NCBI RefSeq assembly: GCF_005048155.1
Contig: NZ_SUMB01000008.1
Span: forward strand, 248,001 to 312,000
Length of the DNA: 64,000 bases
Direction of reading: 5' to 3'
Origin: Streptomyces piniterrae
Lineage (GTDB): Bacteria > Actinomycetota > Actinomycetes > Streptomycetales > Streptomycetaceae
The notes beneath the pieces were generated by a model. The model was given only the letters and a program-made list of their open reading frames with translations. It was not told where the DNA came from and made no database searches. Position numbers and translations under genes: made by a program. Shown piece by piece: positions 16,788-24,623 of this stretch. Each line of letters opens with the position of its first letter. The first letter of the stretch is position 1.

Positions 16788-17282
16788 ATGAGCATCTGGT
16801 GGTCCCTCCATCTGCGGCGTGAGGCCGCGAGCGTGCCGCTGGCCCGTCGTCTGCTACTGGGCACGATGGAGACGGCCGGCGTCGACCCGGACATCTGCTA
16901 CGACCTGTCGGTCGCCCTCTCCGAAGCCTGCGCGAACGCCGTCGAGCACGGCGGTGACGCCGCGACCGAGGACTATCGCGTCACCGCCTTCATCGACGGC
17001 GACACCTGCCGCATCGAAGTGACCGACTCCGGTCCCGGCTTCCGCCGTCCCCAGCCGTCCGCCCCGCCCCATCCCGCGACGGACGGCGCCCCCGTGCCGG
17101 CCGCCGTCCCCGCCCCCGCGCAGGCCCCCGCATACGCCGAAGACGGCCGGGGGCTCTTTCTGATCGAGGCCCTCACCGACCACGTCCGCTACCGCAACCG
17201 GACGGGTCGGCGCGGTGCGGTGGTCAGCTTCGACAAGATCCTCAAGTGGCGGGAGGGGGCGGCGCTGCCGATGGCGTCGTGA
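16788..17282 (+). CDS. HATPase-domain regulator (anti-sigma / serine kinase type)
   Basis: 164 residues, starting at ATG 16788 with AGGAGG 8 bases upstream; an earlier ATG at 16758 lacks such a site. The GHKL ATP-binding fold shows the N box (LSEACANAVEHGG), G1 box (VTDSGPGF) and G2 box (EDGRGLFLIEALTDH). A Pro/Ala linker of about 35 residues interrupts G1 and G2. Proteins of this kind phosphorylate anti-anti-sigma partners or bind sigma factors. No partner gene lies beside it. It is divergent from the copper operon. Confidence 0.85.
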   Translation: MSIWWSLHLRREAASVPLARRLLLGTMETAGVDPDICYDLSVALSEACANAVEHGGDAATEDYRVTAFIDGDTCRIEVTDSGPGFRRPQPSAPPHPATDGAPVPAAVPAPAQAPAYAEDGRGLFLIEALTDHVRYRNRTGRRGAVVSFDKILKWREGAALPMAS

Positions 17283-17323
17283 GGTCGCGTACCGGTCGTG
17301 CGCACCGCCCCGTGGCCAAGTGG

Positions 17324-18900
17324 TCAGGAACAGACGGTGCCGTTCGCCGGGACCTCGCCGTCCAGCAGATGTCCGTTCACGGCCTTGGTGGCGCACTGGT
17401 TGACGCCGTAGGTGCCATGGCCCTCCCCCTTGACGGTGACCAGCACACCCACGCCCTTCCCGAGCTTCTCCGCCATCTTCCGGGCGCCCGCGACGGGGGT
17501 CGCCGGGTCGCCCGCGTTCCCTATGACGACGATGGGGGCGGCGCCGGGTGCCGAGACCTCCGGGGTGTCGCTCTTGCCGGTGACCGGCCAGCCGGTGCAG
17601 CCCAGCAGGCCCTTCGCGGTCAGCTCACCGAAGACGGGTGAGGCCTTGCGGAACTCGGGCAGCCTGGCCCGCACGTCCTCGGGAGTGCTCCGCTGCCTGG
17701 TGTCGGCGCAGTTGATCGCGGTGTTGGCGGCGTGCATGTTGTTGTAGCGGCCCTGGTCGTCCCGGCCGACGTAGCTGTCGGCCAGCATCAGGAGGTTGTC
17801 GCCGCTGCCCTGCTCCGCGTCGGAGAGCGAGACCGACAGGGCCGGCCAGGCCTCCTTGGAGTAGAGCGTCGCGGCGATGCCGATGACCGCACTCTCCTGG
17901 GTGAGCTTGCGCCCGCTCCGGGCCGGCAGCGGCTGCTCGCCGGTCTTCGCCAGCAGGCCGGTGATCCGCCGGCGCCCGTCCTCGGGGCTCTTGTACGGGC
18001 AGGTGCCGGGCGTCCTGACGCAGTCGGCGAGGTAGTTGTCCAGGGCCAGCTGGAAGCCCTTCGCCTGGCCCAGGGACTCCTGCGCCGGGTCCTGGGTCGG
18101 GTCGACCACGGCGTCCAGGACCGTGCGGCCCACCTTCTTCGGGAACAAGTGGGCGTAGACACCGCCCAGTTCGGTCCCGTAGGAGATCCCGAAGTAGTTG
18201 AGCCGGGCGTCGCCCAGGACCTGGCGCATCAGGTCCATGTCGCGGGCCGCGCTCTCGGTGCCGACGTGCGGCAGCACCTTCCCGGAGTTCTTCTCACAGG
18301 CCGCCGCGGTCTTCCTGCCCTCCTCGACGGTCCCGGCCAGGTCGAGGTTCTTGGCGCGCTGCTCGTCGGACTCCTTGTCGCTCAGGCACTTCACGCCCGC
18401 GCTGTTGCCGACGCCGCGGGGGTCGAAGCTGACCAGGTCGTAGCGCGAGCGCAGGGACTGGGCGGCGGTGTAGCTCGGCAGGGTGGCCACGCCCGAGGCG
18501 CCGGGGCCGCCGAAGTTGAAGACCAGCGAGCCGATCCGCTTGCCGCCGTCTTCCGCCTTGGCGCGGATCAGCGCGAGGTCGATGGTGTCGCCGGCGGGCT
18601 TGGCGTAGTCCAGGGGGGGGCCTTCAGGCTCGCGCACTCCCATGCCGTGCCGTCCGGCAGATTTCCGGGTGCCTTGCCGCCGCCCTCGGCGGTGGACGGC
18701 GCCGGGCAGGACCGCCAGTCGAGCTTCTGGGAAGTGAGCGACGCGGGCAGCGCGGTGGCCGCCGAGGGGGAGGACGGGTCGCGGTCGGATCCGGCCCCGT
18801 CACCGCCCTCGGCGGGGCCGCAGGCGGTGACGCCGAGGGCGAGCAGCAGAGAAGCGGAGAGCAGCGAGGTGGTGCGAAGGGGTATATGTCTGGACATCAT
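17324..18900 (-). CDS. S33 family peptidase (tripeptidyl aminopeptidase-like lipoprotein), frameshifted
   Basis: The N-terminal part (18900 down to about 18600) encodes a lipoprotein signal (lipobox VTAC), an acidic linker and KLDWRSCPAP...WECASLK. The remainder (from about 18620 to 17324) continues in another frame as PLDYAKPAGDTIDLALIRA with the alpha/beta-hydrolase core. That core has oxyanion FNFGGPGASG, nucleophile elbow GISYGTELGG, Asp in NAGDPATPV and His in GEGHGTYG. The break lies in a run of eight C on the coding strand (18613-18620); six or nine would restore the frame. It is either a sequencing or assembly slip, a mutation, or slippage-regulated expression. The product would be an extracellular aminopeptidase releasing short peptides. 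A sensor kinase pair lies upstream. Confidence 0.8.
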
Positions 18901-19059
18901 TGGCCTTCTGGTGGGTGCTGGTACGGGATGAGTACGGGTGCGGGTGGCGAGGTGTTCGGGCGGGGTTCGTGAACGGGGCGATGATCAGGGTGAGTTGGGC
19001 ACCGTGGCGGTGAATGCCATGAGGTGCTGTGCGCTGAGTGCGGCGTGCTGTGCGCTGCG

Positions 19060-19716
19060 TCAGGCGGTGCCCAGGTCGGCGTCCCGTGCCAGGAGCGCGG
19101 CCTGCACCCGGTTCTCGCAGCCCAGCTTGGCCAGGATCCGGCTCACATACGTTTTGACCGTGGCCTCACTCATATGAATCCGCTGTCCGGCGTCCGCGTT
19201 GGACAGGCCCTCGCCCAGCAGCGCCAGGACCTCCAGTTCACGCTCGGTCAGCGACTCCAGACGGCGGCGGGCCTGCTCGGTGCGACGCACGGTCTGGCCG
19301 GACGCCAGCGAGTCCGCGACATGACGGGTGGCGCCCGGCGACAAATACGCGTCTCCGGCCGCGGCGGCCCGTACCGCACGCATCAGCTCCGCCGGCGCCG
19401 AGTCCTTGAGGAGAAAACCCGCGCTGCCCTCCGCCAAGGCCCGCAGCACGTTCTGCTGTTCCCCGAACGTCGTAAGGATCAGCACCCGGGTGTCGGGGAC
19501 GGCCCGGCGCAGTTCGGCCAGGGCCGTCAGTCCGTCCATGACCGGCATCTGGATGTCGAGGAGCACGACGTCCACGCGCTGGGCACGGACCAGTTCGACC
19601 GCCTCACGGCCGTTCGCGGCCTCCGCGACGACGTCGATATCGTCGGCCGAGCTCAGAATCATCCTGATGCCTGCCCGAATGAGCGGCTCGTCATCCGTGA
19701 CAAGAACCCTGATCAC
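19060..19716 (-). CDS. NarL/FixJ-type response regulator
   Basis: 218 residues. The receiver domain has DDEP acidic pair, the phosphoacceptor Asp in VVLLDIQMPVMDG and the Lys in FLLKDSAPAEL. Residues about 150-210 are a LuxR helix-turn-helix (LTERELEVLALLGEGLSNADAGQRIHMSEATVKTYV). The start is GTG with AGGAG upstream (CAGGAGAGTC). It is the partner of the histidine kinase encoded 100 bp upstream on the same strand. The S33 peptidase gene downstream is a possible target. Confidence 0.94.
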   Translation of the reverse strand: MIRVLVTDDEPLIRAGIRMILSSADDIDVVAEAANGREAVELVRAQRVDVVLLDIQMPVMDGLTALAELRRAVPDTRVLILTTFGEQQNVLRALAEGSAGFLLKDSAPAELMRAVRAAAAGDAYLSPGATRHVADSLASGQTVRRTEQARRRLESLTERELEVLALLGEGLSNADAGQRIHMSEATVKTYVSRILAKLGCENRVQAALLARDADLGTA

Positions 19717-19816
19717 GACTCTCCTGCGCGGTCTTGAGCGGTCCTACCTACGGCCACTCGCCATCATCCCCGATCGAGCCGTCCACCCGAACACCCAGGC
19801 GACCGTTCCGCTGCCG

Positions 19817-21676
19817 TTACGTCCTGACCTCGAAGGACTTCTTCTCGATCAGCTTTCCGCCCTTGAAGCAGAAGCGGAAGACAGGTTCCCTGTCCCAGCT
19901 GCTGCCGGTCGCCGTGGAATTCAGGCTGAGGCACTCGGCCCCCTGGGGCACCGGCGGCGCACCCTTCTCCAGGCCTTCGGTCAGGAACGACGACCCGTCG
20001 GGCAGCCGCTTGCGGACCTCCGCCTCCGACTGGCCCACCTTCACCTCGTCGTACTTCCTCGGCTCGATCATGCCCTTGTCCGCCTCGCCTACGAAGACGA
20101 ACAGCCCGACCACAGCGGCGATCACCAGCAGCAGGGCGATCAGCGCCGCCACCCCGCAGCCGATGGCTATGCCACTGCTTCTGTTGTTCCTGCTCATTGC
20201 CCTGGCCAGCTCCTTCGGCAGACCGCTCCCGTAGATGACCGGATCACCCTCGCCCAGGGGGCCCGCCGGAATCTGCCGCCGAAAGTCGCCTGTCGGATCG
20301 ACGAACGGTGTGGCCTCGCCCCAGGGCGCAGGGCCCGGGGCACCGCCCTCCGGCGAGGTGTACGGCAGGACGCCCGCCAGACGGAAGCCGCCGTCGGCCG
20401 TCGGGCCCGCGTGCACCATCCCTCCGATGAGCCGGGTCCGCTCACCGAGCCCGGTCAGCCCCTGGCCACCGCTCACCACGCTCCGGCCGCCGTCCGCCGG
20501 CGCGGGCGCGGGGCCGTTCGCGACCTCCACGACCAGCGAGTCCGGCTCATATCGCAGTTCGATGGTGATCGAGGCGCCCCGGGAGTGTTTGTGGGCGTTG
20601 GTCAGGCCCTCCTGGGCGATGCGGTACGCCGCGTGATCGGCGGTCGGCGGGAGCGGGCGCGGCTCGCCGGAGCGCCGCAGCTCCACGGCCGTACCCGCGC
20701 CACGGGACGCCGCCACCAGGTCCTCGATGCCGGCCACCCCGCGCGACGGCACCGCGGCATCCTCCGTCCCCGCGGCCGCAACAGGTCCGCCGGGGACGCC
20801 CGCAGCGGTCGCCGGGGAAAAGGCCTCGGGCCCGGGGGCCTGCGTGCCGTCCCGCAGCAGGCCAACCACCTCGCGCAGCTCGTGCATCGCGGCCACCGAC
20901 GCCTCGCGCAGCACCCCCACGGCCTCGCGCTGGCGACCCGTCAGCTCGCGGTCCACCTCCAGCGCGCCGGTGTGCACCGAGATGAGGGCGAGCTGATGGC
21001 CGAGGCTGTCGTGCATGTCCTGCGCGATGCGCTGCCGCTCGCGCAGCCGGGCCTGTCCGGCGATCATCGCCCGCTCGCGCAACAGCTGGGCGTTGTACTC
21101 CCGGAGGGTGTTCAGCAGCGTACGGCGCTGGACCCAGTAGCGGCCGGCGAGACCGGGCACGATGACCGTGCCCAGCAGCCACAGGGCGGCGAAGACCGAG
21201 AGCGGGACCGAGAACTGCGGCAGCGCCTGCAGGATGGTCGCGGTCAGGCTGAGGACGTAGGCGAGGCCGAAGGCGACGGTCGCCCTGCCGGCCCCGGCGA
21301 TCCGCCGTCCGGCCGACCAGGCGGCGACGAGGGCCAGCGGGGCGAGACCCTCGAACACGTCGGAACCGACGACGGACACCAGCAGTACGGTCGCCGGCAG
21401 CACCCGGCGCAGCGGTGACAGCACTCCGGTAGCGAGGGCAATGCCGACGATCTGTAGGGTGCCGCCGCCGGTCAGCGCCCCGGAACCGGCCGCCAGCAGC
21501 GCCAGCACCACGCTCAGCAGCGATTCGCCCGCGATGCGCCGGGGCGGCCACATCCCCGGGTCGAGGAGAGCCCTGCCCGGACCGGCCAGCCGCCGGGACG
21601 CCGAACGCAGCCTCACCGCCGGCGCCTGGCGAGCCGGTTTCGCAGTGTCCGAGTCCGTACGTTCCACACCTGTCAC
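19817..21676 (-). CDS. Sensor histidine kinase with extra C-terminal membrane-anchored domain
   Basis: 619 residues. Residues about 45-190 form five or six membrane helices. The HisKA_3 dimerisation helix carries RQRIAQDMHDSLGHQLALIS (phospho-His), and the HATPase domain has HAAYRIAQEGLTNAHKH, VEVANGPAP and GGQGLTGLGERTRLIGG. The protein then continues for about 190 residues. These comprise a Pro-rich linker, a single helix (IAIGCGVAALIALLLVIAAVVGLFVF) and a roughly 95-residue extracytoplasmic domain with VKVGQSEAEVRKRLPDG and two Cys. The latter pattern resembles the SmpA/BamE-like fold. Most NarL-type kinases end at the ATPase domain, so this tail may be an additional sensor. The response regulator follows. 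Confidence 0.9.
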   Translation of the reverse strand: MTGVERTDSDTAKPARQAPAVRLRSASRRLAGPGRALLDPGMWPPRRIAGESLLSVVLALLAAGSGALTGGGTLQIVGIALATGVLSPLRRVLPATVLLVSVVGSDVFEGLAPLALVAAWSAGRRIAGAGRATVAFGLAYVLSLTATILQALPQFSVPLSVFAALWLLGTVIVPGLAGRYWVQRRTLLNTLREYNAQLLRERAMIAGQARLRERQRIAQDMHDSLGHQLALISVHTGALEVDRELTGRQREAVGVLREASVAAMHELREVVGLLRDGTQAPGPEAFSPATAAGVPGGPVAAAGTEDAAVPSRGVAGIEDLVAASRGAGTAVELRRSGEPRPLPPTADHAAYRIAQEGLTNAHKHSRGASITIELRYEPDSLVVEVANGPAPAPADGGRSVVSGGQGLTGLGERTRLIGGMVHAGPTADGGFRLAGVLPYTSPEGGAPGPAPWGEATPFVDPTGDFRRQIPAGPLGEGDPVIYGSGLPKELARAMSRNNRSSGIAIGCGVAALIALLLVIAAVVGLFVFVGEADKGMIEPRKYDEVKVGQSEAEVRKRLPDGSSFLTEGLEKGAPPVPQGAECLSLNSTATGSSWDREPVFRFCFKGGKLIEKKSFEVRT

Positions 21677-21781
21677 GCGGCCACGTTAAGCAGGCCCTCG
21701 CGCCGAGGACACCGCCGTTCGTCGCGATGTGCCTCAACCAAAGTCTTGCCCGCGACCAAAGTCCTGCCGGGAAACGGATCC

Positions 21782-21811
21782 GGCCGTCACCCGCTGCTGC
21801 GGGCGACGGCC
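21782..21811 (-). terminator. Hairpin downstream of the LppU-like gene
   Basis: Arms GGCCGTC-a-CCCG and CGGG-c-GACGGCC enclose the loop ctgctg. The hairpin lies about 25 bases past the stop of the LppU-like gene, without a clear T tract. It is a probable terminator of the GC-rich actinobacterial kind. Confidence 0.5.
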
Positions 21812-21834
21812 GGCAACCAGGCCGAGGGCCGGAC

Positions 21835-22359
21835 TCAGAGCTTGGTGAAGCACAGCGTGGACTGAGATCCGCGGCTGGGAATGTAGTGAATGCCGTAGTC
21901 GTACTTCGACGGGCAGGTCTCGTTGGCGCCGATCAGCTCTTCGCCCGTCTTGTACTGGGCCTGGGGGGAGTCACAGTCGACGACCACCGCCGTCGGATCC
22001 TCGCCATGGGGATCGTCGACCTTGACGCAGTCGCCGACCTCGGGGTTGTACTTCTCGATCTCCTTGGCCCGAGCGGACGCCGAAGCCTCCGCCTTGGCCT
22101 TGCCGCCGTTGGGATTGGTGTTGTAGTCCCACACGTACCAGACCGTGCCGCAGATGACAGCCAGGATGACGGTGATGTTGATCAGCGCACGCCGGGGGTT
22201 CCGCTGAGGCTGCGGCCGCTGCGGTCCGCGCGGCTGCTGCGGCTGCTGCCCGTATGGCTGCTGGCCGTACTGCTGCTGCCCGTACTGCTGCGGCGGCTGC
22301 TGGTATCCGTACGGCTGCTGTGGCGGCTGGTTCTGATAGGGCGGCGGCGGTGCGGACAC
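21835..22359 (-). CDS. LppU/SCO3897-family-like membrane-anchored protein
   Basis: 174 residues. The first 55 are Gln/Pro/Tyr-rich with QQPYG-type repeats (cytoplasmic, disordered). They are followed by one membrane helix (ALINITVILAVICGTVWYVW) and an extracytoplasmic domain with four Cys (VGDCVKVDDP, VVVDCDSPQA, NETCPSKYDYG, STLCFTKL). The pattern of a Cys-paired small domain after a membrane anchor matches the LppU/SCO3897 group. Its function is unknown. The start is GTG. Confidence 0.8.
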   Translation of the reverse strand: MSAPPPPYQNQPPQQPYGYQQPPQQYGQQQYGQQPYGQQPQQPRGPQRPQPQRNPRRALINITVILAVICGTVWYVWDYNTNPNGGKAKAEASASARAKEIEKYNPEVGDCVKVDDPHGEDPTAVVVDCDSPQAQYKTGEELIGANETCPSKYDYGIHYIPSRGSQSTLCFTKL

Positions 22360-23110
22360 AGCTGGGGTCCCCCATGGTCGATGGCATGAACGAAGGTCAA
22401 CGCGAAGTTGACCGACGCAGATTACCTTTCGGCTCCTGCCGGATAGGCGGCAGTCCCGGTGAACTTCCGGTGCGGCCCCGCGCGCAGGAGATTTCCGCCG
22501 TGGAGATCGCCGCCCCGCGCACCCGTCGACCCACGCAATTCCCTTTCATCCGGAGGGAATTCATCCGCCGTGACGCATTTCGCATTACGCCGGGTGTATT
22601 GCGCCTGGGATTGGATCGGGAGCCGTCGCAGTGACCGGTCGGCCCGCGGTGCGGTCTCGACGAGGCCGTGCCGCAGCCCATGACGGCACCGTGATCATTG
22701 GTGTCGGCGATCTCCGAATGATTCCGGGGAGCCGCCCTTGTCCTCATTTGTTCGAGGTGAGTTCCGGCAGGAGTGGGAATCTCCTGGTGCTAATCTGCTT
22801 CGGCCGCTCCCCCCTTGGCTCATCAACGTGCTTTCCGTAGGCCGGCCAATTCGGCACTCGCCTGTGGAGGCTGTGAAAGGTGTGGATGCCGGTGCGTGGC
22901 GAACTGCTGGCCGGGTTAACGGCCTTACCGACGCTCTGCGGCCGCGGGACCTCGCAGCCCGCCCGCCGACCCCGCCGAAACCCGCCAACAAGCAGCCAAG
23001 TTACCGCCACGACCTGCGAACTCCCCGCTCAGCGTGGCAGGATCACTGCCTGGCTCTGCGCGCAGCCGAGCAGTCCCAGGTTTCATGACACGCCAGTGAA
23101 GGACCAGCAC
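22360..23110. other. Noncoding region upstream of the 57-residue gene
   Basis: About 750 bases. The LppU-like gene promoter must lie at the left end. The middle (22530-22900) is AT-richer than the flanks. Open frames here show no protein-like composition or start signals. No repeat or hairpin of note was found. Confidence 0.5.
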
Positions 23111-23284
23111 GTGACGACCACAGGATCCGACCAGCCGATCTACGAGCGTTTGGTGCGGGAACGCGGAGACGTGGTGGCGGAATCACGCGCGGCGGCCGAG
23201 GCGACCCAGCGTCAGGCGAATGACCTGCTGGACTGGCGCCTGGTGCGCCACCCGGAAAGCCGTCCGGACGGACGCCTGGGGTGA
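23111..23284 (+). CDS. Small hypothetical protein (57 residues)
   Basis: GTG start preceded at 7 bases by AAGGA. The product begins with TTTGSDQPIYERLVRERGDVVAESR and ends with WRLVRHPESRPDG. The sequence is charged and predicted helical, with no signal or membrane segment. Its Glu/Arg-rich amphipathic pattern and good start signals make it more credible than the overlapping longer frames. I do not recognise a family name. Confidence 0.5.
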   Translation: MTTTGSDQPIYERLVRERGDVVAESRAAAEATQRQANDLLDWRLVRHPESRPDGRLG

Positions 23285-23500
23285 TCAATTCGTTCCGGGG
23301 CTCGAACCGCTCCGGAATTCCACTGAATTGGGCGGCGGCGAGTGCGGCAGCGGCCCGATGTGACCGCGAGTTCGGCCCGCGAAACGGGCTGGGAATCGCC
23401 ACCCCGTGAACCGCGGACCGTGCCCTGGAGCAAATCGGGCAGCCTTGGTCATCCCTGCGATCGCGGACATCTCCGCCGCATTTTCCTGACAGCGGATCCC

Positions 23501-23595
23501 GCTCTACCTTCCTGACGGTGCTGTACCCGCCTAACGACGCTGTACTTGCTCGGCGACGCTGTGCCTACTTGCCGAAGCTGTACCTGTTTGGCGAT
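23501..23595. repeat. Five degenerate 19-base tandem repeats
   Basis: Units start at 23501, 23520, 23539, 23558 and 23577, each exactly 19 bases and each beginning gct(g/c)t. The approximate consensus is gctgtacctnccngncgac. The exact spacing without indels is striking in noncoding DNA. The period of nearly two helical turns would place a binding protein on one face of the DNA. Confidence 0.75.
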
Positions 23596-23853
23596 GAGGG
23601 CCGCAGATCCCGCAAGTTTTCCTCAATATCGGCCTGCCCACCGTAATTCGTCTTCCGCGGTGGCATTGCGGCAGCCGGTGAACCGTGCCCGCCGCCCCTG
23701 CGTCAAACCCACAACGTGTCAAACCGGCGCAACGGCCATCAGCCGAAACCCGGCCGGAAACCGTCCCTGTGAGGTGGCGCGCAGCGCGGTCTCGGGGTGA
23801 GAGAACCTCCCCCGCGGCGTCCCCTGTCCCCGCGAGACCGGCGCGCACCAGGA

Positions 23854-23877
23854 TTAACGCGAACTTGCTCGCGTTAA
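23854..23877. promoter_or_regulatory. Perfect inverted repeat, probable TetR operator
   Basis: Arms TTAACGCGA (23854-23862) and TCGCGTTAA (23869-23877) are separated by six bases. It lies 54 bases before the TetR start and overlaps a possible -35 region (TTGCTC, 23865-23870), with a candidate -10 AATACT at 23890-23895. The location and symmetry suit autoregulation. Confidence 0.6.
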
Positions 23878-23931
23878 CCAGTCTTGGACAATACTTGGCG
23901 TGAACCTGCACTGCAATACGGAGCCGCCGTG

Positions 23932-24573
23932 GTGACAGCGCATCATGCCCCGGGAGAGACCCGACCGGGAGGACGAACGGCCAGAACCCGGCAGGCCGTA
24001 CTGGCCGCCGTCTTCGAGGAGTTGGGCGACGGCGGCTACGCCGCGCTCAGCATGGAGAGGATCGCCCAGCGCTCGGGAATCCACCTCGCGACGCTCTACC
24101 GGCGCTGGCGCTGCATCGAGGGCATGGTCTGCGAGCTGCTCGCCGACCTCAGCGCCGATGTACTGCTGCCCGACACCGGTTCGCTGCCCGGGGACCTGCG
24201 CGCGCTGTCCCACGCGATAGGAGCGTTCTACGGCGACGCGCGCCGGCGCAGTCTGATCGAGGCGGTGGTCTCCGCCGCGGCACGCGATCCGGAGGCGGAG
24301 GCGGTGCTGCGGGAGTTCTTCGACGCGCGGCTGACGCTGGCCGGCCGGATGGTGGTACGAGCCGTCGAACGTGGCGAACTGCCCGCCGACACGGACCCGA
24401 AGGAAGTGATGTCCGCGCTCGGCGCGCCCTTCTACTACCGGATCCTGATCGCCCGCCGGCCCGTCGACGCGGCCCTCGCGGAGTCCGCGGCCACCGCGGT
24501 CTGGGCGGCCGCCCGCGCGGGCGCCTATGCGAGGCCGGACGGCGCGCCGGCGAAGGGCGCGGGCGAGGGGTGA
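23932..24573 (+). CDS. TetR/AcrR family transcriptional regulator
   Basis: 213 residues from GTG 23932 (VTAHHAPGETRPGG), with GGAG 8 bases upstream; a TTG further upstream is less likely. The helix-turn-helix is in residues about 20-62: VLAAVFEELGDGGYAALSMERIAQRSGIHLATLYRRW. The remaining helices form the ligand/dimer domain (FFDARLTLAGRMVVRAVERGELP, YYRILIARRPVD). A perfect inverted repeat upstream suggests autorepression. The target beyond itself and the ligand are unknown; the convergent neighbour is aminopeptidase P. Confidence 0.92.
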   Translation: MTAHHAPGETRPGGRTARTRQAVLAAVFEELGDGGYAALSMERIAQRSGIHLATLYRRWRCIEGMVCELLADLSADVLLPDTGSLPGDLRALSHAIGAFYGDARRRSLIEAVVSAAARDPEAEAVLREFFDARLTLAGRMVVRAVERGELPADTDPKEVMSALGAPFYYRILIARRPVDAALAESAATAVWAAARAGAYARPDGAPAKGAGEG

Positions 24574-24574
24574 G

Positions 24575-24615
24575 ACGACGCGGGGGCCGACGTCGCCGTC
24601 CGGCCCCCGCGTCGT
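24575..24615. terminator. Bidirectional hairpin terminator
   Basis: A perfect 15-base stem (arms ACGACGCGGGGGCCG and CGGCCCCCGCGTCGT) with an 11-base loop sits immediately after the TetR stop. It is 8 bases from the end of the convergent aminopeptidase gene and probably serves both. Confidence 0.8.
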
Positions 24616-24623
24616 CCTCGGTG

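Larger units (their letters stand above)
23285..23931. other. Noncoding region upstream of the TetR gene
   Basis: About 650 bases without a credible gene. It contains five 19-base tandem repeats (23501-23595) and a perfect inverted repeat (23854-23877), both listed separately. Nothing else is recognised. Confidence 0.5.

Noticed and set aside
22880..23284. Longer 134-residue version of the small gene at 23111
   Set aside because: The upstream part lacks a protein-like pattern, while GTG 23111 has a good ribosome-binding site.
23501..23595. CRISPR array
   Set aside because: The units are contiguous and degenerate, with no spacers.
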